NCBI GenBank assembly: GCA_014879575.1
Contig: JACSRU010000150.1
Location: forward strand, 1 to 64,000
Origin: Chthoniobacterales bacterium
GTDB taxonomy: Bacteria > Verrucomicrobiota > Verrucomicrobiia > Chthoniobacterales > Terrimicrobiaceae
Direction: 5' to 3'
DNA: 64,000 nt
How positions within the stretch are numbered: the stretch's first letter is position 1; every line of letters begins with the position of its first letter. This document shows, piece after piece, positions 11,033-18,714 of the stretch. The position numbers and the translations under genes were made by a program. The notes beneath the pieces were generated by a model. It saw only the letters and a program-made list of their open reading frames with translations. It had not been told where the DNA came from and searched no databases.

Positions 11033-11956
11033 TCAGCCCAGCCGTTGAAGAGTGCTTTCCACCCAGGCGGCCACGCCTTCCGGGGAGCGGAATTCTTCGA
11101 CGGCGCGCGCTTCGAGTCCACGGGCGGCGGCCATGTGAGAGAGTTGGCGGCCAGGGCCGAGTTCGAGCAGGACGCGGCAACCGGATTCGAGGAAGCGCTG
11201 CTGGACATGGTCCCAGCGGATGGTGCAGTGGATTTGCTCAGGCAGGGTGTGTTCCATCTGTTCGCGCCGCATCACTTTAGCCGCATTAATGCCCGCAAGG
11301 ATCGGAACGCCCGGCGGGCACCAATCGGTGCTTTGCAGGGCGGCGCGAAATGGCTCGACGGCGGCATCAAGGAGGGGCGTGTGGGAGGCCACGGTCATGG
11401 CAAGAAGGGTTGCACAATTGGCACCCCCGGCTCGAAATTCTCCCGCCAGGCTCTCCGCGCGTCCCGCGAGACAGCCCACCACGAAATGGTCGTCGCCAAT
11501 GACAATCGCCAGATGGGCGTCCGCGCATTTTTCCACGGTCTTGGGTGACAGGCCGGTCACAGCAATCAACTCCCCGCGCGGGCCCGCCGCATCCATCAGG
11601 CGGGCGCGAAGCGTGGCCAGACGGACAACGTCCTCCGGGGTCAGTGCCCCGGCACATCCATAGGCGGAAAGCTCGCCCAGACTGTAGCCGGTCACCATGG
11701 CGGGAGGGGGCAGGAGCGGCTCCATCTCCGCCCATATCATGGCCTGATACAGACAGAGCAGCGGCTGGGAAAAACGGTTTTGAAAAAGGACCTCGGGATT
11801 TTTTTTCGGATCGTCGAGCCAGGCCGCTGCTTCGGGCTCCAGAGATTTTTGCAGGCGTTCTTTCATGGCGAGTCCGCGCGCGGTGAAGGGAAACTGGGAG
11901 AAGAGTTCCGGAGACTGGGCCCCCTGACCCGAACAAACGACCGCAAACGCGCTCAT
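11033..11956 (-). CDS. mdcH: Malonate decarboxylase malonyl-CoA:ACP transacylase (epsilon, MdcH)
   Basis: A 307-residue acyltransferase of the FabD type that loads malonyl from malonyl-CoA onto the MdcC carrier to prime the malonate decarboxylase. It shows VVCSGQGAQSPEL at the N-terminus, the nucleophile motif GYSLGE (Ser92) and the catalytic histidine in VASHTPLLDAAV (His192). It is the last gene of the operon and its ATG overlaps the mdcB stop by 4 bases. Its association with the other mdc genes, rather than fab genes, decides the name. Confidence 0.92.
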   Translation of the reverse strand: MSAFAVVCSGQGAQSPELFSQFPFTARGLAMKERLQKSLEPEAAAWLDDPKKNPEVLFQNRFSQPLLCLYQAMIWAEMEPLLPPPAMVTGYSLGELSAYGCAGALTPEDVVRLATLRARLMDAAGPRGELIAVTGLSPKTVEKCADAHLAIVIGDDHFVVGCLAGRAESLAGEFRAGGANCATLLAMTVASHTPLLDAAVEPFRAALQSTDWCPPGVPILAGINAAKVMRREQMEHTLPEQIHCTIRWDHVQQRFLESGCRVLLELGPGRQLSHMAAARGLEARAVEEFRSPEGVAAWVESTLQRLG

Positions 11957-12765
11957 CGAAGCCGGGCGATTTTCGCCGTGAAAAGTGTGGCCGCCAGCAG
12001 ATCAGCCGTTCCTCCGGCGGTGAGATTTCGGCGGACGAATTCCCGATGGATGTCTTCGGCCGTTTCCTTCCATTGCGGATGTTTCACGCCGCCATTTTGC
12101 AGGAACCGCCGGGCCTCGGAACAGGCAAATTGCCGCCCGGCAAGACCGCCCCGTTTCAGAACGGTCGTATCCTCACAGTGTTCGAGCAGATGAAAAAACA
12201 CTTGTACCCGCGCGGCCTCCCTGTCCGTAATGGCTTCCAATATCGGCAGGCCGTACTGATAAACAGAGGGAAATCCGCCCGCCGCTTCGGCGCGCACGCC
12301 GCCGAGGTGGAATTGCCGACACAGCGCGATTCCGGCGCTGGTCTCGGGAAGGGCGTCCGCCCGGGGGATGTCGCGCCCCCAACGCTCGCGCACGATCCGT
12401 CCGAGGGAACGCTCCGGCCCGGCCTCCGGGACGCCCGCCGCCGCCGCCAGCAGTCCGAGACAAAAGATGGCGCCCTTGTGCGTGTTCCGTCCCCCGGTTG
12501 CCGCGAACATGGCGGTTTCCGCCGTGAGGCCGATTTCCTGCAGGTCTGACAGTGAGGCGTTCTCTCCCGCCGCCCCGGCCATCTCGGCGAAGAACGGCGT
12601 GATCGCGGCGATGGAGGTGAGGAAACAGTCCGCGTCCATGTCCGGATGGCTGCCATTGTCCATGAAACTCACGAGTCCCGGCTTGGGGAACGTGACGAGT
12701 TCCTCGTGGAGCGCGTCGGCGACGCAGCGGGCGATGGTTTGTGGAGAGAGGGCGCAGAGTGTCAT
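11953..12765 (-). CDS. mdcB: Triphosphoribosyl-dephospho-CoA synthase (MdcB)
   Basis: A 270-residue CitG/MdcB family protein. It makes 2'-(5''-triphosphoribosyl)-3'-dephospho-CoA from dephospho-CoA and ATP, the precursor of the MdcC prosthetic group. Motifs: FPKPGLVSFMDNGSHPDMD near residue 25, RNTHKGAIFCLGLL near residue 95, and the C-terminal NLTAGGTADLLAATLF. The frame extends upstream to 13197, but that part is a shadow of mdcG; the ATG at 12765 overlaps the mdcG stop by 4 bases and gives the family's usual length. Confidence 0.92.
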   Translation of the reverse strand: MTLCALSPQTIARCVADALHEELVTFPKPGLVSFMDNGSHPDMDADCFLTSIAAITPFFAEMAGAAGENASLSDLQEIGLTAETAMFAATGGRNTHKGAIFCLGLLAAAAGVPEAGPERSLGRIVRERWGRDIPRADALPETSAGIALCRQFHLGGVRAEAAGGFPSVYQYGLPILEAITDREAARVQVFFHLLEHCEDTTVLKRGGLAGRQFACSEARRFLQNGGVKHPQWKETAEDIHREFVRRNLTAGGTADLLAATLFTAKIARLR

Positions 12766-13418
12766 TTGAGAAACCCATCCAACTGGTCCCTGGGTTCCAG
12801 CCAGACGCGGCGGTTCGATTTGAGAAGAAGGTCTTTGGCCGGTCCGAGAAATTCCCGCCAGGAAAAAGCCGCGTCGCCCCGGAACACGATCTCCAGGTCG
12901 ATGCGGGGCGGAGGGAAGGTGGTCTGTTGCGTGCAAAACATGCGCCATTCCGCAAGCGATCCGATGTCCAGGAACAGGTCCACGTCGGATGTCGGGGTGA
13001 TGTATTCCAAGCCCGTCAGCTCCTGCCAGGCATGGCTCCCAAAGAGGCGGGGACGAAAGGGCAGAAAATCCCCGCCTGTCCAAAGCGGAGGAGGTTCGAG
13101 GGAGAGCACGTCCGCAGTTCGCACGCGATAGCTCAACCGTCGCCGACCCGGCAGCGCAAGGCCGAGAAAAACCTCGCCTCCGTCGTCGGACCGACACGGA
13201 CGCCGGACAATGAGCGGGTGTCCGCGCGCGATCCAGTCCCGCAGCGTCGCGAGGCCGCCGGTTTCCGGAACCGCGTGTCGCCAGGCGTCCTTCGCCAGCC
13301 GCGCGAAGACATGACGGCGGAAGGCATCAGGCCCCCAGCACGTCGTCGATAACGGCTCGGGCGGCCTTTCGTCCGCCCCGTTCAAGGCCGAGGGCGGCGC
13401 GGGTGTCGTGGGTGTCAT
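12762..13418 (-). CDS. mdcG: Malonate decarboxylase holo-ACP synthase (phosphoribosyl-dephospho-CoA transferase, MdcG)
   Basis: MdcG attaches the phosphoribosyl-dephospho-CoA group to Ser of MdcC. Recognisable segments are LIVRRPCRSDDGGEVFLGLA, LTGLEYITPTSDVDLFLD (nucleotidyltransferase-like acidic pair) and IDLEIVFRGDAAFSWREF. Homology begins around RRHVFARLAKDA, just after the mdcE stop, yet no ATG, GTG or TTG exists in frame there; the nearest upstream ATG is 13418, 92 bases inside mdcE, giving 218 residues. Other options are a TTG near 13393 or the ATG at 13472. The start is therefore unresolved while the identity is good. Confidence 0.8.
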   Translation of the reverse strand: MTPTTPAPPSALNGADERPPEPLSTTCWGPDAFRRHVFARLAKDAWRHAVPETGGLATLRDWIARGHPLIVRRPCRSDDGGEVFLGLALPGRRRLSYRVRTADVLSLEPPPLWTGGDFLPFRPRLFGSHAWQELTGLEYITPTSDVDLFLDIGSLAEWRMFCTQQTTFPPPRIDLEIVFRGDAAFSWREFLGPAKDLLLKSNRRVWLEPRDQLDGFLK

Positions 13419-14025
13419 CGCTGGCGAGGGTCGCTTGCAGACGGGCGGAGAAATTGTCGGTCCAGATTTCATGGAGTCCGCCCATCCGGAAAAAATGATC
13501 ACATCCCGGGGCGAAGACCGAGACTTGTTTCGCGAGGTCCTGGAGTTTTTCCAGGGGCATCTTGGTCACGCGGGCGATGGCTTCGAGCTTCATCACCGAG
13601 GTTTCCGCGCCGGGCACGGAGACAACGCGGTCGGCGAGCATGCCGAAGGCGATGAATCCGCCGGCGATCGAGTTTCCATAGACGACGGCGACGAGCCTGC
13701 TTCCGCTGGCGCGGGCCAGTTGCTGGGCGCGCAACAGGTGGGCGATGTATTCGGGGAGAACGAGCAGCTCTTCGTCGAGCGCCATGCGCTGGCCGTTGTT
13801 GTCCACGAGCATGATGACTGGAATCCCGGGCCGCTTTTCCACGAGGTCGAGGAATTTGCCGGAGAGCGCGACCGCCTCGCGGATGCCAATGAAGGAATGG
13901 TTGGTCGTTCCCAGCACGGCGACGGTTTGACCGCCCAGCGTGGCCTCGCCGGAAACCAGGGCGTCATCCACGGCAACCCGGTGGCCTTCGGGAAAAAGTT
14001 GATCAAGCAGGGCGGAAAGTTCCAT
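13327..14025 (-). CDS. mdcE: Malonate decarboxylase gamma subunit (MdcE)
   Basis: A 232-residue crotonase-fold carboxyltransferase-like subunit. With MdcD it decarboxylates malonyl-S-ACP to acetyl-S-ACP without biotin. Diagnostic segments are VAVLGTTNHSFIGIREAVAL, IPVIMLVDNNGQRM and VYGNSIAGGFIAFGMLADRV. It starts 3 bases after the mdcD stop. The 3' end overlaps the presumed 5' end of mdcG. Confidence 0.93.
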   Translation of the reverse strand: MELSALLDQLFPEGHRVAVDDALVSGEATLGGQTVAVLGTTNHSFIGIREAVALSGKFLDLVEKRPGIPVIMLVDNNGQRMALDEELLVLPEYIAHLLRAQQLARASGSRLVAVVYGNSIAGGFIAFGMLADRVVSVPGAETSVMKLEAIARVTKMPLEKLQDLAKQVSVFAPGCDHFFRMGGLHEIWTDNFSARLQATLASDDTHDTRAALGLERGGRKAARAVIDDVLGA

Positions 14026-14028
14026 GGT

Positions 14029-14907
14029 TCAGGCGGGCTTGGCGGCGGTGAGTTCGGCGGCGGTCATGTCGGACACCCGGTCGGCGGGCAGTCCCATTTT
14101 TTCCCAGATTTGCTTCGCGTCCGTGCAGGTTCCGAAAGTAGCGATGCGACGGACGAGGGCATCCCGTTCGGTGCGCAGAGAGTCCAGGCGGAGCGGGGTG
14201 CTTGGGCGGACAAGAGCGGAAGCGGCGGTGCGGAAGGCGGGAATGTGATCGTCCACCAGGGTGGCCACCTTGCCGAACAGGAAGCGGTTTTTGCCGCCGG
14301 TTGTGCGCCAGACGAGGGCGCGGTCGCGGGAGTCGAAGGCCTCGACGCCCATCACCGTTTCGATCACTTCGGGGCCGGAAACGCTGAGCCGGGCCTCCTC
14401 GGAGGCCACCAGCGCATCGCAGCAACCGGCAATGATGCTGGCTCCGCCAAAGCACCCGCAACTGCCCCCGAGCAAGCCAATCACCGGCACGCCGACACGC
14501 CGGGCTTCAAAGATGGCACGCATGATTTCCGTGGACCCGATCTCGCCCGCGTTGGCTTCCTCGAGGCGGACGCCGCCGGAGTCGAGCAGCCCGAGCACCG
14601 CCTGCGGCTTTCGGGCTGCGGCGCGGAGGATGAGGCCCGTGATTTTGGCGGCATGAACTTCGCCCAACGACCCGCCCCGGAATTTTCCCTCCTGCGCAAA
14701 AATCGCGACCGGTTTTCCTTCGAGCGTTCCCTCGCCAATGACCACGCCGTCGTCGAAGGACACCGGAGCATCGAACAGCCCCAGATGCGGACTCGTGCGC
14801 TTTTCGGTGGGGGGAAGGATTTCCCGGAAGGAACCGGGATCAAGGAGCCCGGCCACGCGCTGGCGGGCCGAGGCTTCGTAAAAGGAGATGCGTGGAGTCT
14901 GTTTCAT
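14029..14907 (-). CDS. mdcD: Malonate decarboxylase beta subunit (MdcD)
   Basis: A 292-residue partner of MdcE in the malonyl-S-ACP decarboxylase. It opens with ISFYEASARQRVAGLLDPGS and contains GLLDSGGVRLEEANAGE and the glycine-rich GLLGGSCGCFGGASIIAGCC that forms an oxyanion hole in this family. The ATG shares 4 bases with the mdcC stop, so it is coupled to the carrier protein gene. Confidence 0.94.
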   Translation of the reverse strand: MKQTPRISFYEASARQRVAGLLDPGSFREILPPTEKRTSPHLGLFDAPVSFDDGVVIGEGTLEGKPVAIFAQEGKFRGGSLGEVHAAKITGLILRAAARKPQAVLGLLDSGGVRLEEANAGEIGSTEIMRAIFEARRVGVPVIGLLGGSCGCFGGASIIAGCCDALVASEEARLSVSGPEVIETVMGVEAFDSRDRALVWRTTGGKNRFLFGKVATLVDDHIPAFRTAASALVRPSTPLRLDSLRTERDALVRRIATFGTCTDAKQIWEKMGLPADRVSDMTAAELTAAKPA

Positions 14908-15212
14908 TCGAGTCCCTCCCAGGCCTGATCCAGCCTCAGGCTCACCACCGGCGGAATGGCGGCGAAGTCATTGATGGAAAACAGCACGTCGCGGGGTTGG
15001 CGTCGTTCGATGAAATCGGTGATGACCGCGCGCCAGGCGTCCTGAAAATGGGCCGCCGTCGTGTCCACCTCGAAGCGGACCCTGCCGCCAAGCTCCTGCG
15101 GCTGCGCAAGAACCTCGAGGTTGCTGGATGCCACGACCCCCGCCACCGCGTAGGCCTTGCCGGATTTTGGCGCGTGGACGCCACCGTCGAATTCAAAGGA
15201 GAGATGTTCCAT
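14904..15212 (-). CDS. mdcC: Malonate decarboxylase acyl carrier protein (delta, MdcC)
   Basis: A 102-residue acyl carrier that bears the phosphoribosyl-dephospho-CoA group. The attachment serine is most likely Ser29 in AGVVASSNLEVL, by comparison with the GSGDLEVL motif of characterised MdcC proteins; here the motif is ASSN, so Ser30 is next to it. The C-terminal FSINDFAAIPPVVSLRLDQA is characteristic. It lies 6 bases after the mdcA stop. Confidence 0.93.
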   Translation of the reverse strand: MEHLSFEFDGGVHAPKSGKAYAVAGVVASSNLEVLAQPQELGGRVRFEVDTTAAHFQDAWRAVITDFIERRQPRDVLFSINDFAAIPPVVSLRLDQAWEGLE

Positions 15213-15218
15213 GGGTTT

Positions 15219-16856
15219 CTACCAGTTCCGGAATCGGCTGGGGGGATTGTAGAGTCCGCCCGACCAGCGGACGAGATCGTGAATGCTGCGGGCTGCAAGG
15301 CGGTCACGCGAGACGTCGCTCTTGCGGATGCCAAGGTCTTCGGCCCGCTGGATGATTCCCCGGTCCCGGAGGTTGGCCACCATTGTCCGGTCACGCTTGA
15401 GACCGACGGGGGTGAACCCGGCCACACCGCGCACAGCCTGTTCCCGCTCCTCAATCGTCCGGCAGAGCAGGAGATTGGCCACGCCTTCCTCGGTAACGAC
15501 GTGACTGACGTCATCGCCATAAATCATCACGGGGGGAATCGCGAATCCCGCCGTCTTCATCGCCTCCCATGCCTCGAGGCGTTCGACAAAGGTGGGCGTG
15601 TTCGCGGATTGGAAGGTCTCGACCATCTGCACGACCAGCTTGCGGCCCTGTGGCATGAACTCTCCCTGATGCGCTTCCGCCCCGGCCCGGAGGTAGGCTT
15701 CGGAAAGGTGACGCCGCGAACGGTTCTCCGCTCCGAAATTCGGTGCGCCGCCGAATCCCGCCAAGCGATCCGCTGTGACGGTCGAGCTGTTGCCGAAGGG
15801 ATCGATTTGCAGCGTGGCACCGACAAACATGTCCGCGTAGTGCCCGGCCATCTGGCCATAAAAGCGGTTCGAGCGCAGGCTGCCGTCGTGACCCAGCGGA
15901 AAAATGTCGGGTTTGGAGGCCACGTAGTCCTCCATACCCACCTCGCCGCCGATACAGGCAATCGCTTCGACAAAGCCGCTTTCGATGGCGGGAATCATGG
16001 TCGGATGCGGATTCAACGCCCAGTGTGTGCAGGCTTTGCCCTTGAGCCCGAGTTCTTCGCCGTAAGTCGGCAACAGCAACTCGATGGCGGCCGTGTTGAA
16101 TCCCACGCCGTGATTGAGCACCTTCGGAAGATACTTTTGATAGATGGCCTTCATCGTCATCATGGCCATGAGGATGCGCGTCTCGTCGATCAACGCGGGG
16201 TCCTTGGTGAAAAGGGGTTCGAGGTGGAACGGTTTCGGGCTCTCGATGACGAAATCCACCCACTCCCCCGGGATGTCGATGCGGCGGAGATTGTCCGTCA
16301 GCGTGTTGGCCTGAACAACCACGATGCCGCCGCCAAACGCCGCCGCCTCGGCCAGGGCCGGCGTTTCCTCGGTGTTCGAGCCGGTGTAAAGATTGCCCTC
16401 GGCATCGGCATCCACCGCGACGAGGCAGGCCACATCCGGACGCAACTCGGCGAAGTATCTGGCAATCAACTCCACGTAAGTGTGAACCGCGCCGATCTTC
16501 ACCGTGCCATTGCCGACGAGTTCCGCCAGCCGCCCTCCCTGGGGGCCCGCGTAGGCGAAGTCCACCACCTCGGCGATTCCGTTTTCAAACAAATCCAAGT
16601 GTTCCGGCAGGCCGATGCAGGAGAGCGCCAGCTTCAACCCATGCACTTTCTTGGGGTCCATCTGCGCGAGCTTCTCCGCAAGAAAATCCCCCTGCTTTTG
16701 ATTGTCCCCCTCATGAACCAGACGGTCGCCGGGGCTGAGAATCAGTTCGAGAAATTCCACCGTCCGGGCAGCCGGAATGACTTTTCCCGGACCGAAGGCT
16801 TTTGCCACACGGGCCAACTTTTCCGTGCGGCGGGCGACTTTGTCGGGAGAACTCAT
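15219..16856 (-). CDS. mdcA: Malonate decarboxylase alpha subunit (acetyl-ACP:malonate transferase, MdcA)
   Basis: A 545-residue CoA-transferase-like subunit that exchanges acetyl for malonyl on the carrier protein, so each cycle converts free malonate to acetate and CO2. Segments: RTVEFLELILSPGDRLVHEG, GRLAELVGNGTVKIGAVHTY, YTGSNTEETPALAEAA and RFYGQMAGHYADMFVGATLQ. The length is normal. It is the first gene of mdcACDEGBH, and the ATG at 16856 lacks a clear Shine-Dalgarno. No malonate transporter (mdcF, mdcLM) or mdcR regulator is adjacent. Confidence 0.95.
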   Translation of the reverse strand: MSSPDKVARRTEKLARVAKAFGPGKVIPAARTVEFLELILSPGDRLVHEGDNQKQGDFLAEKLAQMDPKKVHGLKLALSCIGLPEHLDLFENGIAEVVDFAYAGPQGGRLAELVGNGTVKIGAVHTYVELIARYFAELRPDVACLVAVDADAEGNLYTGSNTEETPALAEAAAFGGGIVVVQANTLTDNLRRIDIPGEWVDFVIESPKPFHLEPLFTKDPALIDETRILMAMMTMKAIYQKYLPKVLNHGVGFNTAAIELLLPTYGEELGLKGKACTHWALNPHPTMIPAIESGFVEAIACIGGEVGMEDYVASKPDIFPLGHDGSLRSNRFYGQMAGHYADMFVGATLQIDPFGNSSTVTADRLAGFGGAPNFGAENRSRRHLSEAYLRAGAEAHQGEFMPQGRKLVVQMVETFQSANTPTFVERLEAWEAMKTAGFAIPPVMIYGDDVSHVVTEEGVANLLLCRTIEEREQAVRGVAGFTPVGLKRDRTMVANLRDRGIIQRAEDLGIRKSDVSRDRLAARSIHDLVRWSGGLYNPPSRFRNW

Positions 16857-17075
16857 GAGGTGTGCTTAGCTCTTGAGCAGCATTTCGCAAGAAAATATGC
16901 GAGTCTGGAAGTTTTTCCTCACCGCGATATCAAGCGGGTAAAACAGGATCTCTGTTGGGTTTCAGATAAACAGGATCCCGTTATGAAGTCGGTGGCGTTC
17001 CGGGGGGGGTGGACTGCGGACTCCGCTCCAAAATGGCTTTGATTTTCTGGTGGGGGCTTGCAGGATGGCTGGGTG
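16857..17075. promoter_or_regulatory. Divergent mdcA-rhaB control region with a repeated 10-mer
   Basis: The region holds two exact copies of AAACAGGATC in the same orientation, at 16941-16950 and 16968-16977, 27 bases apart. They could be operator half-sites for a regulator of one or both genes, or remnants of a dispersed repeat. A run of eight G lies near 17000. A weak TTGCGA/TAAGCA pair with 16-base spacing is found immediately before the mdcA ATG on the minus strand. No hairpin terminator is needed, as the genes diverge. Confidence 0.3.
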
Positions 17076-18554
17076 ATGATGACCCATTATTTGGCATGTG
17101 ACCTTGGGGCGGAAAGCGGGCGTGTGATGCTCGGCTCGTTGGAAGCCGGGAGGCTCACCCTTGAGGAAATCCACCGGTTTCCGAATATTACAATCCGGCT
17201 TGGGAACTCGATCCGGTGGGATATTTTGCGCACGTTCGATGAGTTGAAAAAGGGGCTTTCCCTGGTCGCGGGACGGGGGATTCCGGTCACGAGCCTGAGT
17301 GTGGACTCGTGGGGGGTGGACTATGTGTGGAGTGGCCTCGGACAGGAACTACTCGCCGCCCCCTATACTTATCGGGATCCCCGGACGGATGCCCCATTTG
17401 CAAGAGCCTTGGACACGGTCGGGCGCGAAAAAATATTTTCCGAGAGCGGGCTTCAATTCATGGCCTTGAACACGCTCTACCAGTTGATGTCCGATTTGGA
17501 GCAGAGCCCGGAACTCGTGCGGCACTCGGAGGGATTCCTCTGCATTGCCGACTACCTCAACTTCCTGTTTTCAGGCATCCGGGTGGCGGAGGAAAGTCTC
17601 GCCAGCACAACACAAATCTATAATCCCACCCGGCGCGCGTGGTCGGAGGAACTGATCGCCGCCTTCGGGCTCCCGAAATCCGCGTTTCCCTCCCTCGTTC
17701 CCTCGGGAACTGTCCTGGGGCCGCTGACGGAGTCCGTCGCAGAAGAAACTGGGCTGTTGGGATGCCGTGTTGTGGCCACATGTTCGCATGACACGGGAGC
17801 GGCTGTTGCAGCGGTGCCGGCTGGAGAGGAAAACGACTGGGCCTACTTGAGTTCTGGCACCTGGTCGCTCATCGGCGTCGAACTTCCGGCTCCCCTGATC
17901 AACGCGGAAACGCTCGCCGCCAACTTCACCAACGAAGGGGGCTTCGGTGGCACGACACGATTTCTTAAAAATATTGTCGGACTCTGGATCCTGCAGGAAT
18001 GCCGCCGCGACTGGGAAAAGGCCGGGACAACATGGGACTATGCCGAACTGAACCGGCTGGCTGCCGAAGCGACCCCGTTGCGCACGCTGATCAATCCCGA
18101 TGATCCGCGCTTCCTCAAACCGGGGGACATGCCGGAAAAAATCCGGACCTTTGCCAGGGAAACCGGCCAACCGGTGCCGGAGAGTCCCGGACAGTTCACC
18201 CGCGGCATCCTCGAGAGTCTCGCCCTCCTCTACCGACATACTCTGACAGACATCGAACAACTCACCGGAAGGACGATTCAAAAAATCCATATCGTCGGGG
18301 GCGGAAGTCAGAGCCGGCTGCTGAACCAGTTTGCCGCCGATGCCACGGGGAGAACCGTTCTGGCCGGTCCCGTGGAAGCCACTGCGATCGGCAACATTCT
18401 GGTGCAGGCAATCGCCGACGGAAAACTTTCCGACCTCACCGAGTTGCGCAGAACGGTCGCTCGCTCGGTTACGGTCGAAAGCTTTTCGCCCTCCGGGTGC
18501 CCGGATTGGGAATCCGCGTTTGCGCGATTTGAGACCGTGAGGGCCGGGAAATAG
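17076..18554 (+). CDS. rhaB: Rhamnulokinase (FGGY carbohydrate kinase)
   Basis: About 492 residues of the FGGY kinase family, closest in pattern to rhamnulokinase, which phosphorylates L-rhamnulose at O-1 with ATP in rhamnose use. It has the N-terminal phosphate loop (YLACDLGAESGRVMLG), the substrate segment SVDSWGVDYVW, the ATP-site motif YLSSGTWSLIGVEL and the C-terminal IHIVGGGSQSRLLNQFAADA. A TTG at 17058 is in frame, but I chose the ATG at 17076, which has AGGA 10 bases ahead. No rhamnose isomerase, aldolase or regulator is in the window, so a different deoxy-sugar substrate cannot be excluded. Confidence 0.88.
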   Translation: MMTHYLACDLGAESGRVMLGSLEAGRLTLEEIHRFPNITIRLGNSIRWDILRTFDELKKGLSLVAGRGIPVTSLSVDSWGVDYVWSGLGQELLAAPYTYRDPRTDAPFARALDTVGREKIFSESGLQFMALNTLYQLMSDLEQSPELVRHSEGFLCIADYLNFLFSGIRVAEESLASTTQIYNPTRRAWSEELIAAFGLPKSAFPSLVPSGTVLGPLTESVAEETGLLGCRVVATCSHDTGAAVAAVPAGEENDWAYLSSGTWSLIGVELPAPLINAETLAANFTNEGGFGGTTRFLKNIVGLWILQECRRDWEKAGTTWDYAELNRLAAEATPLRTLINPDDPRFLKPGDMPEKIRTFARETGQPVPESPGQFTRGILESLALLYRHTLTDIEQLTGRTIQKIHIVGGGSQSRLLNQFAADATGRTVLAGPVEATAIGNILVQAIADGKLSDLTELRRTVARSVTVESFSPSGCPDWESAFARFETVRAGK

Positions 18555-18609
18555 TCGGTGGCGGATTTCCCCCTCCCCGATTCCAACCCGCGTCCAATAA
18601 ATCCACCGA
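18555..18609. repeat. Imperfect inverted repeat after rhaB
   Basis: TCGGTGG followed by GGATTT (18555-18567) faces AAATCCACCGA (18599-18609); the arms pair over 11 bases with a small bulge. The first arm begins directly after the rhaB stop codon. No T-run follows on the plus strand, so it could be an attenuating or RNA-stabilising structure rather than a classical terminator. Confidence 0.35.
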
Positions 18610-18714
18610 TTGGGACTGGCCTCCCGATTGCGGCAACCTTTATGCTCCACGTCATTGAATTTTCCGACACTCCATTCCATTCGAAACGCCTTGGGTAGGC
18701 TGACTTCCCACCCC

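Noticed and set aside
12766-13197. N-terminal extension of MdcB
   Set aside because: This part lies within mdcG in another frame, and MdcB homology begins at the ATG at 12765.
14892-17042. 716-codon plus-strand open frame opposite mdcA
   Set aside because: Antisense to mdcA with no domain features; His- and Gly-rich composition typical of shadow frames.
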